Translations under genes and position numbers: made by a program
The notes under the pieces: generated by a model
Told to the model about the DNA's origin: nothing
What the model saw: only the letters and a program-made list of their open reading frames with translations
The model's database searches: none
NCBI RefSeq assembly: GCF_000745235.1
Contig: NZ_JQNL01000001.1
Coordinates: 4,561,267-4,625,266 of the forward strand
Origin: Luteibacter mycovicinus
GTDB lineage: Bacteria; Pseudomonadota; Gammaproteobacteria; Xanthomonadales; Rhodanobacteraceae
Direction of reading: 5' to 3'
DNA: 64,000 bases
Shown: one piece after another, positions 8,008 to 16,278 of the stretch
Numbering within the stretch: position 1 is the first letter of the stretch
Layout: each line of letters starts with the position of its first letter

Positions 8008-9303
8008 TCACGGGTAACGTCCCCAGATCCATACATGTCCGTCTTCATCAATAGCGGCACTGTGGCCATTATCGGCAGCGACCGCCTTTGCCGTTGGAAT
8101 GCCTTCGATGCGCACCGGTTTGCCCGAATAGGGATCGAGGCCGCCGCGCTGGGTGCTCGACACACAGGTTTGCCCGCCAAAAGGGAGGGTGGCTCTCGTT
8201 GCCAGCTGGCCAAACTCGTTATCGCCGGTAGCCCAGATGCTGCCGTCAGTGCCCAGAAACAGCGCATGACGCCGGCCGGCGGCCATGGCGGTAATAGGTG
8301 GCAGGCCCTCGATGATGGCGGGCGCATACTGGAAACCCCCTCGTTCGACGAGGGTGGTGGGGTCGCCGCCGAGCTGTCCGCAATCGTTGTAACCCCAGCC
8401 CCAGACGCGGCCTTTCCGGTCCAGCGCCAGGTCGAAGCCGTGAAAGCTTGAGATCGCCGTTATCGGCGGCAAGCCAGCGACGGGCTCAGGCGTAGGATTC
8501 GCTGCCTCGGGGAGGTGGAAGGGATTTTCGTAGCCACCACAGTAGACGGCATCGAGGGTAGGTTGCGGCGGGGACGACGATTCGATCAGAGGATGAGAAA
8601 GGTTTCCCCACGTCCACACACGGCCATCCTTGCCCAGGGCCATGCTGCTTCGCTTGCCACCGGCGACCTGAACTATGTCGCTAAGGCCTGGCACGAGATC
8701 GATATCCAGTCGCGGTGCAGCCAGGTGGGGCAACGGTCGGCCGGTTTGTCCGCAGTCGTTCATGCCAGTGCTCATGACGCTACCGTCCTGTGTGACCATG
8801 AGTAAGTGCGACGCGCTGCCCGTGATTTCGCGAAGGCCAGTGATATGTTCTTTCAGGAAGGCGCCGCAAACACTGCCACGGATTCCCGAGGGACACATCC
8901 GGGTTCTCTCCTGCGCTTCCCAAGTCGCAAGGGTCCCTGTGGACGTTATTCCAATGGCGTCAACCGCCGAAGGGGCGATCCGACTCATCGGGGAATGCGC
9001 GGGATCGATGGACGTGGCTTGCCCTTCGCACGTAGGTGACTGTGTGACGAGGTACGACCACATCCTTCCTTCGCCATCGAGGACGACAAGATGGCTACTC
9101 TGGAAGGCGATTGCCGTCGCACCTTCCATGCCAGGAATTCGGAAGGGTTCACGGCGTACGCCCATGCAGTTTAAGGCCGCCTCCGGGGCACCGGTGCGGG
9201 AGGCATGGCCGGATTTCCATGAGCCGATGAGTGCCGTGCCGATCCAGATGATCAGGATGGCGGCAAGCGCCGAGACCCCGTGAATGGGTTTGATATTTTT
9301 CAT
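8008..9303 (-). CDS. RCC1-repeat protein, membrane-anchored (copy 1)
   Basis: 431 aa from the ATG at 9301-9303, which opens with a single N-terminal hydrophobic anchor (GVSALAAILIIWIGTALIG). The rest consists of RCC1/BLIP-II-type repeats, each with a G-R-V-W-x-W/T-G signature and often CGQLG: GRVWTWGNL, GRVWGWGYNDCGQLGG, GSIWATGDNEFGQLA, GHVWIWGRYP. Such repeats build a beta-propeller for protein binding. The protein ends exactly with the last blade motif. It is a paralogue of the 12395 protein; the anchor plus propeller suggests a periplasmic or surface role, which is inference. Confidence 0.85.
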   Translation of the reverse strand: MKNIKPIHGVSALAAILIIWIGTALIGSWKSGHASRTGAPEAALNCMGVRREPFRIPGMEGATAIAFQSSHLVVLDGEGRMWSYLVTQSPTCEGQATSIDPAHSPMSRIAPSAVDAIGITSTGTLATWEAQERTRMCPSGIRGSVCGAFLKEHITGLREITGSASHLLMVTQDGSVMSTGMNDCGQTGRPLPHLAAPRLDIDLVPGLSDIVQVAGGKRSSMALGKDGRVWTWGNLSHPLIESSSPPQPTLDAVYCGGYENPFHLPEAANPTPEPVAGLPPITAISSFHGFDLALDRKGRVWGWGYNDCGQLGGDPTTLVERGGFQYAPAIIEGLPPITAMAAGRRHALFLGTDGSIWATGDNEFGQLATRATLPFGGQTCVSSTQRGGLDPYSGKPVRIEGIPTAKAVAADNGHSAAIDEDGHVWIWGRYP

Positions 9304-9425
9304 CCGTCGAATCCCTAGTTCAAATCCCTTCGTGACGTGCGGAGGATCCAGTCCGTCCCGAGCATGACGGCACGTCACCGGCCGCCTGGCAGAGCCGGGC
9401 GCGGGTCGGATACTCGGTGAACGAT

Positions 9426-9556
9426 CCCCTGTGATGCGGTCATGTTCGCACCCGCAAGGTGGCGTGCCAAGTGCGTGTTCGCAACATTACAATCATTCGC
9501 GGCCAGCCGAAGGCGCCGACCGAAATCTAGGGGAAGACAATGAAACGGATGCTTTG
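9426..9556 (+). repeat. Direct repeat, copy 2: promoter block of paralogue A3
   Basis: Near-copy of 4328-4457. Here it places the lipoprotein's upstream region, ribosome site and first seven codons (MKRMLCA) in front of a gene of the A1/A2 family. The breakpoint lies within the first 25 codons. Confidence 0.7.
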
Positions 9557-10412
9557 TGCTTTGGCTGCCTTGGCCACAACATTTTTGAGCCTAACGGTCC
9601 ACGCGGATCGCGCGCGAGCCACAGAACTAGGCGACTTGCGGTCGCAGAAAGTGCCGACTGACGTTCGCGAGTCGTATACGCTGGTGGCCGAACTTCAGAA
9701 TCTCCGCGACCCTGCCGCATCGACGGCGTTGCGAGTTTGGTTGTGGCGGCGCGATCTCTTAGCGCTTCAAGGGGCATCGCTACCTCAGTCACCGACAGTG
9801 GAGGATGCTATTGCTTCGCCTCAGGCGGACGAGAAGGCATATCGCGAGGCAGCTGCCGCGTATGTAGACGAGACGTTCACCCTACGGCTGCGTCCGGCCG
9901 GACAAGCACCGGCGGACGTAGGTTTTCGAAGGGAGCCTGACGGTTACTATTCTCGCGGAACTTCGGATCGGGGCACATACATCGTGTCGCTGGAGATCAA
10001 GAACAACGCATCCGCGGACGCCTCGCTGCTTACCCCTGGGGTCACGGTCACCTTATCACGCGGCACTTCCCAGCCTGATGGCGTGTGGCTGCAGTGTGAG
10101 CCTGTATTTGTCGCGGCTCGCGCCTCGGCAACAACGTGGTGCAGAGCCGCCAGCCAGCCGTATCTTGCCGGGATGCTCGTCGATCTTATGCGAGACCGTG
10201 ATGATGCCAGTGATACCAAATTGAAGCTAAGGTCGGACATTGCCATGGGTACTGTTCCATTGCACATCTGGCTCATTCAGCTGGACAGCGCGCCAACTGC
10301 CTGGGAGCGCAAGCTTGGCGTGATCGACAAGGGGCTTGGCGAAAGCGTCGCAAGTGTAGATGTAGAAATCTTCGGCCTTCCGGTCAACTCTACCTTCCCA
10401 CTTCCGTGTTGA
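9540..10412 (+). CDS. Paralogue A3, N-terminal part (exported)
   Basis: 290 aa. The signal region begins MKRMLCA like the lipoprotein at 4441 but lacks a lipobox; cleavage probably after 'SLTVHA'. The body aligns with A1/A2 (ALRVWLWRRDLLALQG, then AIASPQADEKAYREAAAAYVDETFTLRL). The frame ends at TGA 10410-10412 just where A1/A2 enter their membrane helices; those helices follow in another frame from 10406. Either a frameshift split this gene or the two halves are made separately with a 7-bp overlap. Confidence 0.65.
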   Translation: MKRMLCALAALATTFLSLTVHADRARATELGDLRSQKVPTDVRESYTLVAELQNLRDPAASTALRVWLWRRDLLALQGASLPQSPTVEDAIASPQADEKAYREAAAAYVDETFTLRLRPAGQAPADVGFRREPDGYYSRGTSDRGTYIVSLEIKNNASADASLLTPGVTVTLSRGTSQPDGVWLQCEPVFVAARASATTWCRAASQPYLAGMLVDLMRDRDDASDTKLKLRSDIAMGTVPLHIWLIQLDSAPTAWERKLGVIDKGLGESVASVDVEIFGLPVNSTFPLPC

Positions 10413-10777
10413 GCATGCTCATAGCGTCGTTTTCACTGCTCGGTCTCTGGGCGGGTCGCCACCTGGTCTCCGGCAGGCGTCGAATTATTCCACGCTCACT
10501 GTTTGTGTTTTACCTGGCGATGGTTGTTCTCATGCTGCTCCTGAGCATTGTGGATCGCCCAAGTGCGGGACCAATGGGCGGAACGGTGACTACGCTTGTG
10601 CAGATGGTATTGGCATTGCCGTGGGCTGTTTTTCTCGCCCACCCAAATGTGGCAGTGCCCCGCGACTCGTTTTTACTCCTCCTCTTGATCGCAGGCAACG
10701 CCATTTGTCTCTTTGTTTTCAGTTCGAATGGTCGCAGTTTTGGAACGTCTGAAAAAGCTGCGACAGGCGACAGATGA
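10406..10777 (+). CDS. Paralogue A3, C-terminal membrane part
   Basis: 123 aa from the GTG at 10406, overlapping the preceding stop. Three hydrophobic segments (around LIASFSLLGLWAG, SLFVFYLAMVVLMLLLSIV and FLLLLLIAGNAICLFVFSS) match the C-terminal membrane region of A1/A2 in order, including 'GAP/GPM.G' and 'SFSSNGR/SSPGRR' ends. In the paralogues this is continuous with the exported domain, so I regard 9540-10777 as one ancestral gene, probably frameshifted upstream of 10406. Confidence 0.55.
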   Translation: MLSMLIASFSLLGLWAGRHLVSGRRRIIPRSLFVFYLAMVVLMLLLSIVDRPSAGPMGGTVTTLVQMVLALPWAVFLAHPNVAVPRDSFLLLLLIAGNAICLFVFSSNGRSFGTSEKAATGDR

Positions 10778-10908
10778 GGGGTTGATATAGCCCTGGACTG
10801 ACGCATTCGTATCGCGCACTGGTGAGGAGCGCTGGATTCTTCCGGGCGATAAGTTAGTGACTACTCAAATGTGGGCTCGTCGCCCCAAATGGAGTCCTTG
10901 GAACATCA

Positions 10909-11646
10909 CTATGGCTGCTCTTTGTACTGGAGGTTGGCATCAATGAAGCCATTCATGCCTTTGACGTGGAAGTGCATCTCATCCACTTCGTCGCTATCGA
11001 AGTTCTCAAAAGTCACTAGATCGGCCAGGACGAAGTGCGTCATTTTCTCCACTCTTTTCCTGAGCAGGGTCCGCCAGACAAGTTCGTTTCCTGTCAAGTA
11101 ATTGATGCTGCTTCCATAGTCCGACACGGTTCCGGTCGCGTCGTCAGCACGTGACTGGTCGCGCCGTTTCTCACCAATGAGAGTGAGCTTGCCTTCAATG
11201 AGCTTGAACTTATAGTTGCTTTCCCAGACGAGCTCGCACGATGCCGCGCAACCCTTCGAATAGACGAGCACGAAGTTCCGTATCGAGACGCGGTCCCAGC
11301 GCCGCTCTGAGGCACCCCATCGCTTCGTTCTGTACGCGATGCGGTAATCACCCTGCGATGTCCTCACTGCCACCATGATCTCCACGGTCTGGTCGCGATC
11401 GCAATCCACAACCATCGGGACAGCCATCGCCCCGCCAGGCATCAGCGCGCCCGCCGCATCGTTCGGCGCATCGATTGACGCGTTAGGGCAGATGGCGTGA
11501 ACAGCGTTTGCCGCGCCTTCGGTAACGACATCCGCCCTGGACACCGGGCTCAGGGTGATGAGCGTTAGTACCGATGTCGATAATGCGAGTGACCTGAGCG
11601 AGGGCGAGGGGATACCGCTGACGGGAGAATGCGGATGTCGAGTCAT
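10909..11646 (-). CDS. Hypothetical exported protein
   Basis: 245 aa. The N-terminus has a basic/hydrophobic export signal (LRSLALSTSVLTLITLSPVSRA). The mature part contains two cysteines spaced CAASC near residue 135 and ends in a charged region. No family recognised. The start ATG overlaps the stop of the Hint-like gene (11643-11646, ATGA), so it is translationally coupled and is the last gene of a minus-strand operon running from 16278. Confidence 0.65.
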   Translation of the reverse strand: MTRHPHSPVSGIPSPSLRSLALSTSVLTLITLSPVSRADVVTEGAANAVHAICPNASIDAPNDAAGALMPGGAMAVPMVVDCDRDQTVEIMVAVRTSQGDYRIAYRTKRWGASERRWDRVSIRNFVLVYSKGCAASCELVWESNYKFKLIEGKLTLIGEKRRDQSRADDATGTVSDYGSSINYLTGNELVWRTLLRKRVEKMTHFVLADLVTFENFDSDEVDEMHFHVKGMNGFIDANLQYKEQP

Positions 11647-12269
11647 TTGAGATTAGATGCTCCGCTCACGCGAATTCCCGCGCTTCCAATAAAGTAAGCA
11701 CCACCGCCCGCGACTCCAAGCGTGAATACTTTCACGGATAGACGCGTCCCATCATCCGGCATATCAAGCGGCTGGTTGACATACGATTTCAGAAGTCGCC
11801 ATGTCGGTCCAGAAAAATCGATCACGTGACCGATCGTGTCCATCGTGGGCGCGACCGGAAACCAGCCGACGCCGGGCCGTACCTCGAACACCGGCGAGAC
11901 CAGTTCAACCGACATCAACTTGCCGTCGTGGCACCGCAAGCGGTCTCCGAGACGTACCGCTCGAGTCGGTCGCCAACCGTGCTGCTCAAGCCAGACGCTC
12001 TCGTTCGTCGTTGTGAACGTCGTTGCGGATCGGCCTGGCGTGGCGGGATCGGCATAGATCAGCGCGACAATCGCATCGCACGGAGTTGTCGAGACGTAGG
12101 TGACAGAGGCGTGCTCGTTGTCGGCGCCATACTCATTGGGAGGCGCAAGAAGCACGTCTCCGACGCCGATCTGATCGATGGGCACCAGGCCAGACCTGGT
12201 CCACACGGGCGTGCCGGCGATAAAACCGATGGTGTGTTCAGTTCCCACTGTATTCGTATCCCTTGTCAA
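11643..12269 (-). CDS. Orphan Hint-domain protein, catalytically degenerate
   Basis: 208 aa from a TTG at 12267-12269. Residues 14-205 have the layout of Hint (intein/hedgehog) modules found in polymorphic toxins: a GFIAGTPVWTRSGLVPIDQI block, VGDVLL, a TTTNESVWLEQHGW block, a LGDRL turn, and the C-terminal VFTLGVAGGGAYFIGSAGIRV block. The first block normally begins with a catalytic Cys (CFxAGT); here it is Gly. The B-block His (TxxH) is Ser. Both changes argue against self-cleavage. The 13 residues before the domain come from a shifted reading of a neighbouring gene scrap, so the domain has been cut from a larger protein. Confidence 0.7.
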   Translation of the reverse strand: MTRDTNTVGTEHTIGFIAGTPVWTRSGLVPIDQIGVGDVLLAPPNEYGADNEHASVTYVSTTPCDAIVALIYADPATPGRSATTFTTTNESVWLEQHGWRPTRAVRLGDRLRCHDGKLMSVELVSPVFEVRPGVGWFPVAPTMDTIGHVIDFSGPTWRLLKSYVNQPLDMPDDGTRLSVKVFTLGVAGGGAYFIGSAGIRVSGASNLK

Positions 12270-12350
12270 AATAGCCGATCTTTTCGGCGCTTCTTTCCAT
12301 CATCCAGATGCTACCCGCTTGCCGCGGTCGACAGGGACCATAAGGTGCCT
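12238..12350 (-). pseudogene. Scrap of a duplicated hypothetical gene's C-terminus
   Basis: On the minus strand, this reads (with one frame change near 12300) LMVPVDRGKRV, then IWMMERSAEKIGYFDKGYEYSGN and TGA at 12238-12240. It matches the C-terminus of the 13798 protein (LIVPVDCGKRVGIWAVGKI..VGYFDNGYEYGG). It overlaps the start of the Hint-like gene in another frame and shows that the 13798-type gene was once duplicated here. Confidence 0.55.
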
Positions 12351-12394
12351 GCGGTCATCGAGTAGGTCCTCATAACCGTGTCATGTAAGTTTCT

Positions 12395-13801
12395 TTACGG
12401 ATAACGGCCCCAGATCCATACATGTCCGTCGCGATCGAGTGCGGCGCTGCGGTCGCGTCCCGCCGCGATACCCACGATAACGGGCAGAGAGGGTACCTTC
12501 ACCGGCACTTCTGAATAGTTCTCGTCGGCACCGAGTTCTTCGCTCGACGCACACTGTCGTGGATCCGTATGTCGGGGAACCATCGCTCCCAATTGCCCCG
12601 CGCCGTCATTACCCGTCGCCCAGACCACGCCGTTCTTGTCGAGAAATAGCGCATGTCGGACGCCCGCGCTGACTGCGAGCAGAGACGGCATGCCCTCGAT
12701 GCGTTGTGGCTGCCTCTGAAACGTCGCCTGCGCCGCGAGGGCCTTCGGATCACGCCCGGTGACGCCACATTCGTCGTAGCCCCAAGCCCACGGGTGGCCG
12801 TCGCGATCGATCGCAAGTACGAAATTCTGGAACATATCGATCGAACGAACAGATGGAAGCCCCGTGACCTGCACGGGTAACACATGCGGGGTTTCGTCCA
12901 GGCCCATGGCACTCCTTCCTGCGGGTCGGCATAGCGGGGCCATCGGCTCGGCGTGGTAGATTCCGCCTGCAAGAGCCCACGATGTCGAGAGACTGCCCCA
13001 GCCCCATACGCGTCCCTCTTCATCTAGCGCCGCACTGTAGCGACTTCCGGTCGCCACGGCGGTGATCTTCGGCAAGCCAGGCACACGGCCATAACCGCGC
13101 GATTCGGAAGAGAACTGCCCCTGGCGGTCGAAGCGGCCCAACTGGCCGCAATCGTTCATTCCCTCGCTCCAGACAGCGCCCTCTCGATCAACGGCGAGCA
13201 GATGCTCGTGACTTCGCGACACATCCGTCATGTCTCGGCGAACGTCAGTAATTCGATCCTGGCAGGTTCCGGGATGATGACTGCCATGTGGGCATGCATC
13301 GTTGACGCGGTCGTGGTACCAGCGCACAACGCGCCCGTCGTCGGACAGCCCGATGGCTTCCGATGTCGACGACGCGAGTTTATACATCCGGGTGGCTGAC
13401 GGATCGTCGTCGCCAGCGTGACGTCCTAAATAGACATGTTGTGGCGTGCCGATGCAATACTCGGTTGGTTGCGCACGATACGACCAGGTGCGGCCTTCAC
13501 TGTCGATTGCCGCCAGCCAGCCGCCCTGGTAGGCGATAGATACGATGTGATCGAGGCCAGGGATCTTCCAGGGCTGGGTGCGTTCATGTGGACAAGCGGC
13601 GCCGGCAGGACGCGTCCCCTGCACCTGGAGAAAATGGCGCCCGCTTTGCCAGGAGCCGATCAGGCATAGCCCGCAGGCCGCGAGTGCAACGAGTGCCAGA
13701 ACAATCCAGCGCAGCTTTGCATTATTGAGTAAGGCCGGCCGTTGAGTTAACAACTCTGATCCTTTCTGTTGCGATAGCAGCGAAGTTTTGCCGATCGTCA
13801 A
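12395..13801 (-). CDS. RCC1-repeat protein, membrane-anchored (copy 2)
   Basis: 468 aa from a TTG at 13799-13801, whose start overlaps the upstream stop (TTGA); no ATG lies near. A single anchor helix (WIVLALVALAACGLCLIG) is followed by RCC1 blades: GRVWGWGSL, GHPWAWGYDECGV, GVVWATGNDGAGQLG, GHVWIWGRYP. It aligns with the 8008-9303 protein throughout, including the GSW(K/Q)SG motif after the helix. Ligand unknown. The translational coupling suggests joint expression with the 13798 protein. Confidence 0.82.
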   Translation of the reverse strand: MTIGKTSLLSQQKGSELLTQRPALLNNAKLRWIVLALVALAACGLCLIGSWQSGRHFLQVQGTRPAGAACPHERTQPWKIPGLDHIVSIAYQGGWLAAIDSEGRTWSYRAQPTEYCIGTPQHVYLGRHAGDDDPSATRMYKLASSTSEAIGLSDDGRVVRWYHDRVNDACPHGSHHPGTCQDRITDVRRDMTDVSRSHEHLLAVDREGAVWSEGMNDCGQLGRFDRQGQFSSESRGYGRVPGLPKITAVATGSRYSAALDEEGRVWGWGSLSTSWALAGGIYHAEPMAPLCRPAGRSAMGLDETPHVLPVQVTGLPSVRSIDMFQNFVLAIDRDGHPWAWGYDECGVTGRDPKALAAQATFQRQPQRIEGMPSLLAVSAGVRHALFLDKNGVVWATGNDGAGQLGAMVPRHTDPRQCASSEELGADENYSEVPVKVPSLPVIVGIAAGRDRSAALDRDGHVWIWGRYP

Positions 13802-14574
13802 CCGCCGTACTCGTAGCCGTTGTCGAAGTACCCAACCTGTTCGACTATTTTACCGACGGCCCAAATGCCCACGCGCTTGCCACAATCGACAGGAACGATG
13901 AGATAGGGTTTGTCGGCAAGGACAAGGCCCGTGGGGCGAGCGGGCAGTTCGGCAGCCCGACGGAGTATCCCGTGTTCGCGAGTGAAGACGGTCTCGGCGG
14001 TCGTTGCGCAGTCGTTTTCGCCATTACCGTCGGGAACGTGTCGCGTACCTGCCATGAACAACAGGGATGAGCCGTCTGGCAGGCTGATCGTTTCGATCGC
14101 CGCAGAATCGAGGGACGGGTCGAGTGCTCGTACGGACGCAACATCCACGGGCACGGCTTTAGCTATGGAGGGCTCGAATAGCTTGAACGCGGTCGTCGAA
14201 AAAACCACCGGGAGCGCAAGGCCCTGACCCGCGCCACCGAGAGCCGCCGGATCGACTCCAAGCACTGCGAGGGTGTCCCCCTTGGTGACACGGTTGCAAG
14301 CGACCGGGTTGGTTTCGCCAGCTACCCATACACCACCGTGACTCGAGCAAGCAGCGAACAGCGCATCGGAACCGTCCATTGGCACGAGAACCCCGTAGCG
14401 TCCGGGTGTTTTCTCGCCACCATCGAAGGCCACGGGCACGCCGAGGTAAAGGGGGCCAGAGTGGTGGTATCCGTGCGCATTGTCGCAGCACGGCTCGTCT
14501 GCGACCGCCGGGAACGGGACGGCGCAAAGTAGGAGCGCGAGGGAAAGACCGGCGATGAAGGCGGGATGTTTCAT
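13798..14574 (-). CDS. Hypothetical exported protein
   Basis: 258 aa from the ATG at 14572-14574, which begins a clear signal peptide (FIAGLSLALLLCAVPFPAVA). The mature region starts with a Cys/His-rich patch (DEPCCDNAHGYHHSG) and ends VGYFDNGYEYGG. No family recognised. The start overlaps the upstream stop by 4 bp, and the stop overlaps the RCC1 start. A scrap of a second copy lies at 12238-12350. Confidence 0.65.
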   Translation of the reverse strand: MKHPAFIAGLSLALLLCAVPFPAVADEPCCDNAHGYHHSGPLYLGVPVAFDGGEKTPGRYGVLVPMDGSDALFAACSSHGGVWVAGETNPVACNRVTKGDTLAVLGVDPAALGGAGQGLALPVVFSTTAFKLFEPSIAKAVPVDVASVRALDPSLDSAAIETISLPDGSSLLFMAGTRHVPDGNGENDCATTAETVFTREHGILRRAAELPARPTGLVLADKPYLIVPVDCGKRVGIWAVGKIVEQVGYFDNGYEYGG

Positions 14575-15182
14575 GGCAAAAGCCTTCCGGGAGGAACGTC
14601 GACGACTCTTCCGCCTGGACCGACCATGCGGATGGCGTTGAAGCCGGCGACCGACGCTGGCTGGCGAAGCCATTCCGTGAGAGCCATGACGAAGCCATGT
14701 GGCAGCGTGTCGAGGCCGGTTTCGCTGGACCAGATGAGAAGCGAACGGCGCGCCGACGTCTTGGCATCCTGGTAGAAGAAATGGACGAGCGCACCAACGA
14801 CCACGCCGTCACTGGACGCCCAGATCAGGCTCTTTTCCTCGCACGATTGTGGTCGGCACGAGTCGACCTGAACGGAACCGTCGCTTCGTTCGACCGGCCA
14901 TCCTTGCGACGTCGTCGCGGCGACTGCGTAAAGCAACGGCTCAGGCCGGTCGTCTTCGCTCATGCCGAGATAAAGATCGACCTTGGGAACCTCTGCCTCC
15001 AGTGGCATACGCCACCGCTTGCCCAGAGCCCCCATGTACGTGTGTGTATGTGCGGCATCTGCGAGCACAGACCGCACGCTCCCGTCTGACGTCCGGTCGG
15101 TAGCCGATACGGCACCGCATAGGAGAGCCGTGAGCATGAGAACGCATTGTCGAACTACTAGTGGTCTGCTTCCAGGCTTCAT
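14571..15182 (-). CDS. Hypothetical exported protein
   Basis: 203 aa; N-terminal hydrophobic signal (VVRQCVLMLTALLCGAVSA). The mature part has one Cys pair (VDSCRPQSCEEKS) that could form a disulfide, and a proline/glycine-rich end. No family recognised. It overlaps the next gene by ATGA and follows the 15224 gene by 41 bp, so it is part of the same minus-strand operon. Confidence 0.6.
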   Translation of the reverse strand: MKPGSRPLVVRQCVLMLTALLCGAVSATDRTSDGSVRSVLADAAHTHTYMGALGKRWRMPLEAEVPKVDLYLGMSEDDRPEPLLYAVAATTSQGWPVERSDGSVQVDSCRPQSCEEKSLIWASSDGVVVGALVHFFYQDAKTSARRSLLIWSSETGLDTLPHGFVMALTEWLRQPASVAGFNAIRMVGPGGRVVDVPPGRLLP

Positions 15183-15223
15183 ATGACTCTTGTCTCAGGC
15201 GAGTGCCTCAGGCACCAGTGGTG

Positions 15224-15832
15224 TCAGTAGCCGAATGATTCGAAGGTCGTGACCGGGGTTTTGTCGATAGGAATAGCGGGCCCAAAGAAACGTTCGTCCT
15301 GAAGCATTCCCGAATAGATGACTTGATCGGCTTCGCACTGCTTATTCGCGAGAAGTTTTCCTGCTCGTTCGATAAGTATGCCGCCTCCTTCCGTACCGTC
15401 TTCTCGCCCGTATGACGACGAAAACGCATCGTGATAGACGGTGTATGTCACGTCGGCGTTCTTCATGCGCAGGAACTGCATGGAGCCACGCCCCATATTT
15501 CCGCGGCTGCCGCCCGACGCGCTGGCCTGTGCCGGGACGTCGTTCGACGGAAACGCCAGATCAAGGCTCTGGCTTGACGATCCGAACCTGTATTGAAGTA
15601 CTCCAAAAGGATTGTCGGCTCGAGGTGAGGCGCATACGGCGACCTTCTTTTTCTTGATGTTGCACGCAAACATGATGGTCTCGTTCTCTTTGCACAACGT
15701 ACTTTCGACAACGTGACCAAAGTAGATCTGGCTCTTTGCCTGTGCGGAATGCAAGGCGAGCACGAGAAGCGCCAGAAGCGTTAATAGATGCCGGTTGAGG
15801 ATCTGGGACTCCCTTGGCATCGAACCGTTCAT
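15224..15832 (-). CDS. Hypothetical exported protein
   Basis: 202 aa from the ATG at 15830-15832. A signal peptide (HLLTLLALLVLALHSAQA) precedes a mature domain with four cysteines, including LCKENETIMFACNIKKKK. No family recognised. The ATG overlaps the stop of the upstream chimeric gene (ATGA at 15829-15832). The overlapping stop/start pairs through this operon suggest stoichiometric co-translation of several envelope proteins. Confidence 0.65.
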   Translation of the reverse strand: MNGSMPRESQILNRHLLTLLALLVLALHSAQAKSQIYFGHVVESTLCKENETIMFACNIKKKKVAVCASPRADNPFGVLQYRFGSSSQSLDLAFPSNDVPAQASASGGSRGNMGRGSMQFLRMKNADVTYTVYHDAFSSSYGREDGTEGGGILIERAGKLLANKQCEADQVIYSGMLQDERFFGPAIPIDKTPVTTFESFGY

Positions 15833-16278
15833 TTGCTTGCTTTCCTCAGTAAACGGCCGTTGCCTGGATAGTTTACGAAGCCAATGGGTGCATGAGAGAC
15901 GAATTGCGCGTCTCCATAGGTAGGGGCGTCTCGATTTGCAAGACTTCCCAACGTCCCATAGCTGTTTCGTCCCCAGCAGCGGACACCACCACCTTCTAAC
16001 AGTGCGCAACCCTGTTCGGCACCGACGCTTATGCCGACAGCGTGCTCTACTCCGGATACGAAGACTTTCTCGACCATACCGGTGACCGGCGTGCCGAGCT
16101 CGACGGTCTGCGCCGGTTCGATCAGGCAATCGTAAGACGGGCCGGGCGGTGTCGCCGGCGCGGCGCGGAGGGGCAGGGCGAGAGCGACGGCCGCGCTCAC
16201 GGCCCACGCCAGTCGCCAGGTGCGTCCTTCCGGCCGGGGCCATGCCCGCAGCGCATCATCATCGTGACGAAGCTTCAA
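15829..16278 (-). pseudogene. Chimeric ORF: efflux adaptor N-terminus fused to an RCC1 fragment
   Basis: About 149 aa if the TTG at 16276-16278 is the start; a longer reading begins at 16377. The first half resembles the N-terminus of HlyD/RND-type periplasmic adaptors: an export helix (WAVSAAVALALPLRA), then SYDCLIEPAQTVELGTPVTG and VEKVFV. At 'VSGVEHA' it switches to one RCC1 blade (GCALLEGGGVRCWGRNSYG) and unrelated tail. The coiled-coil, lipoyl and barrel domains of the adaptor are missing. It looks like a recombination product at the island's right edge; it may still be translated. Confidence 0.5.
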
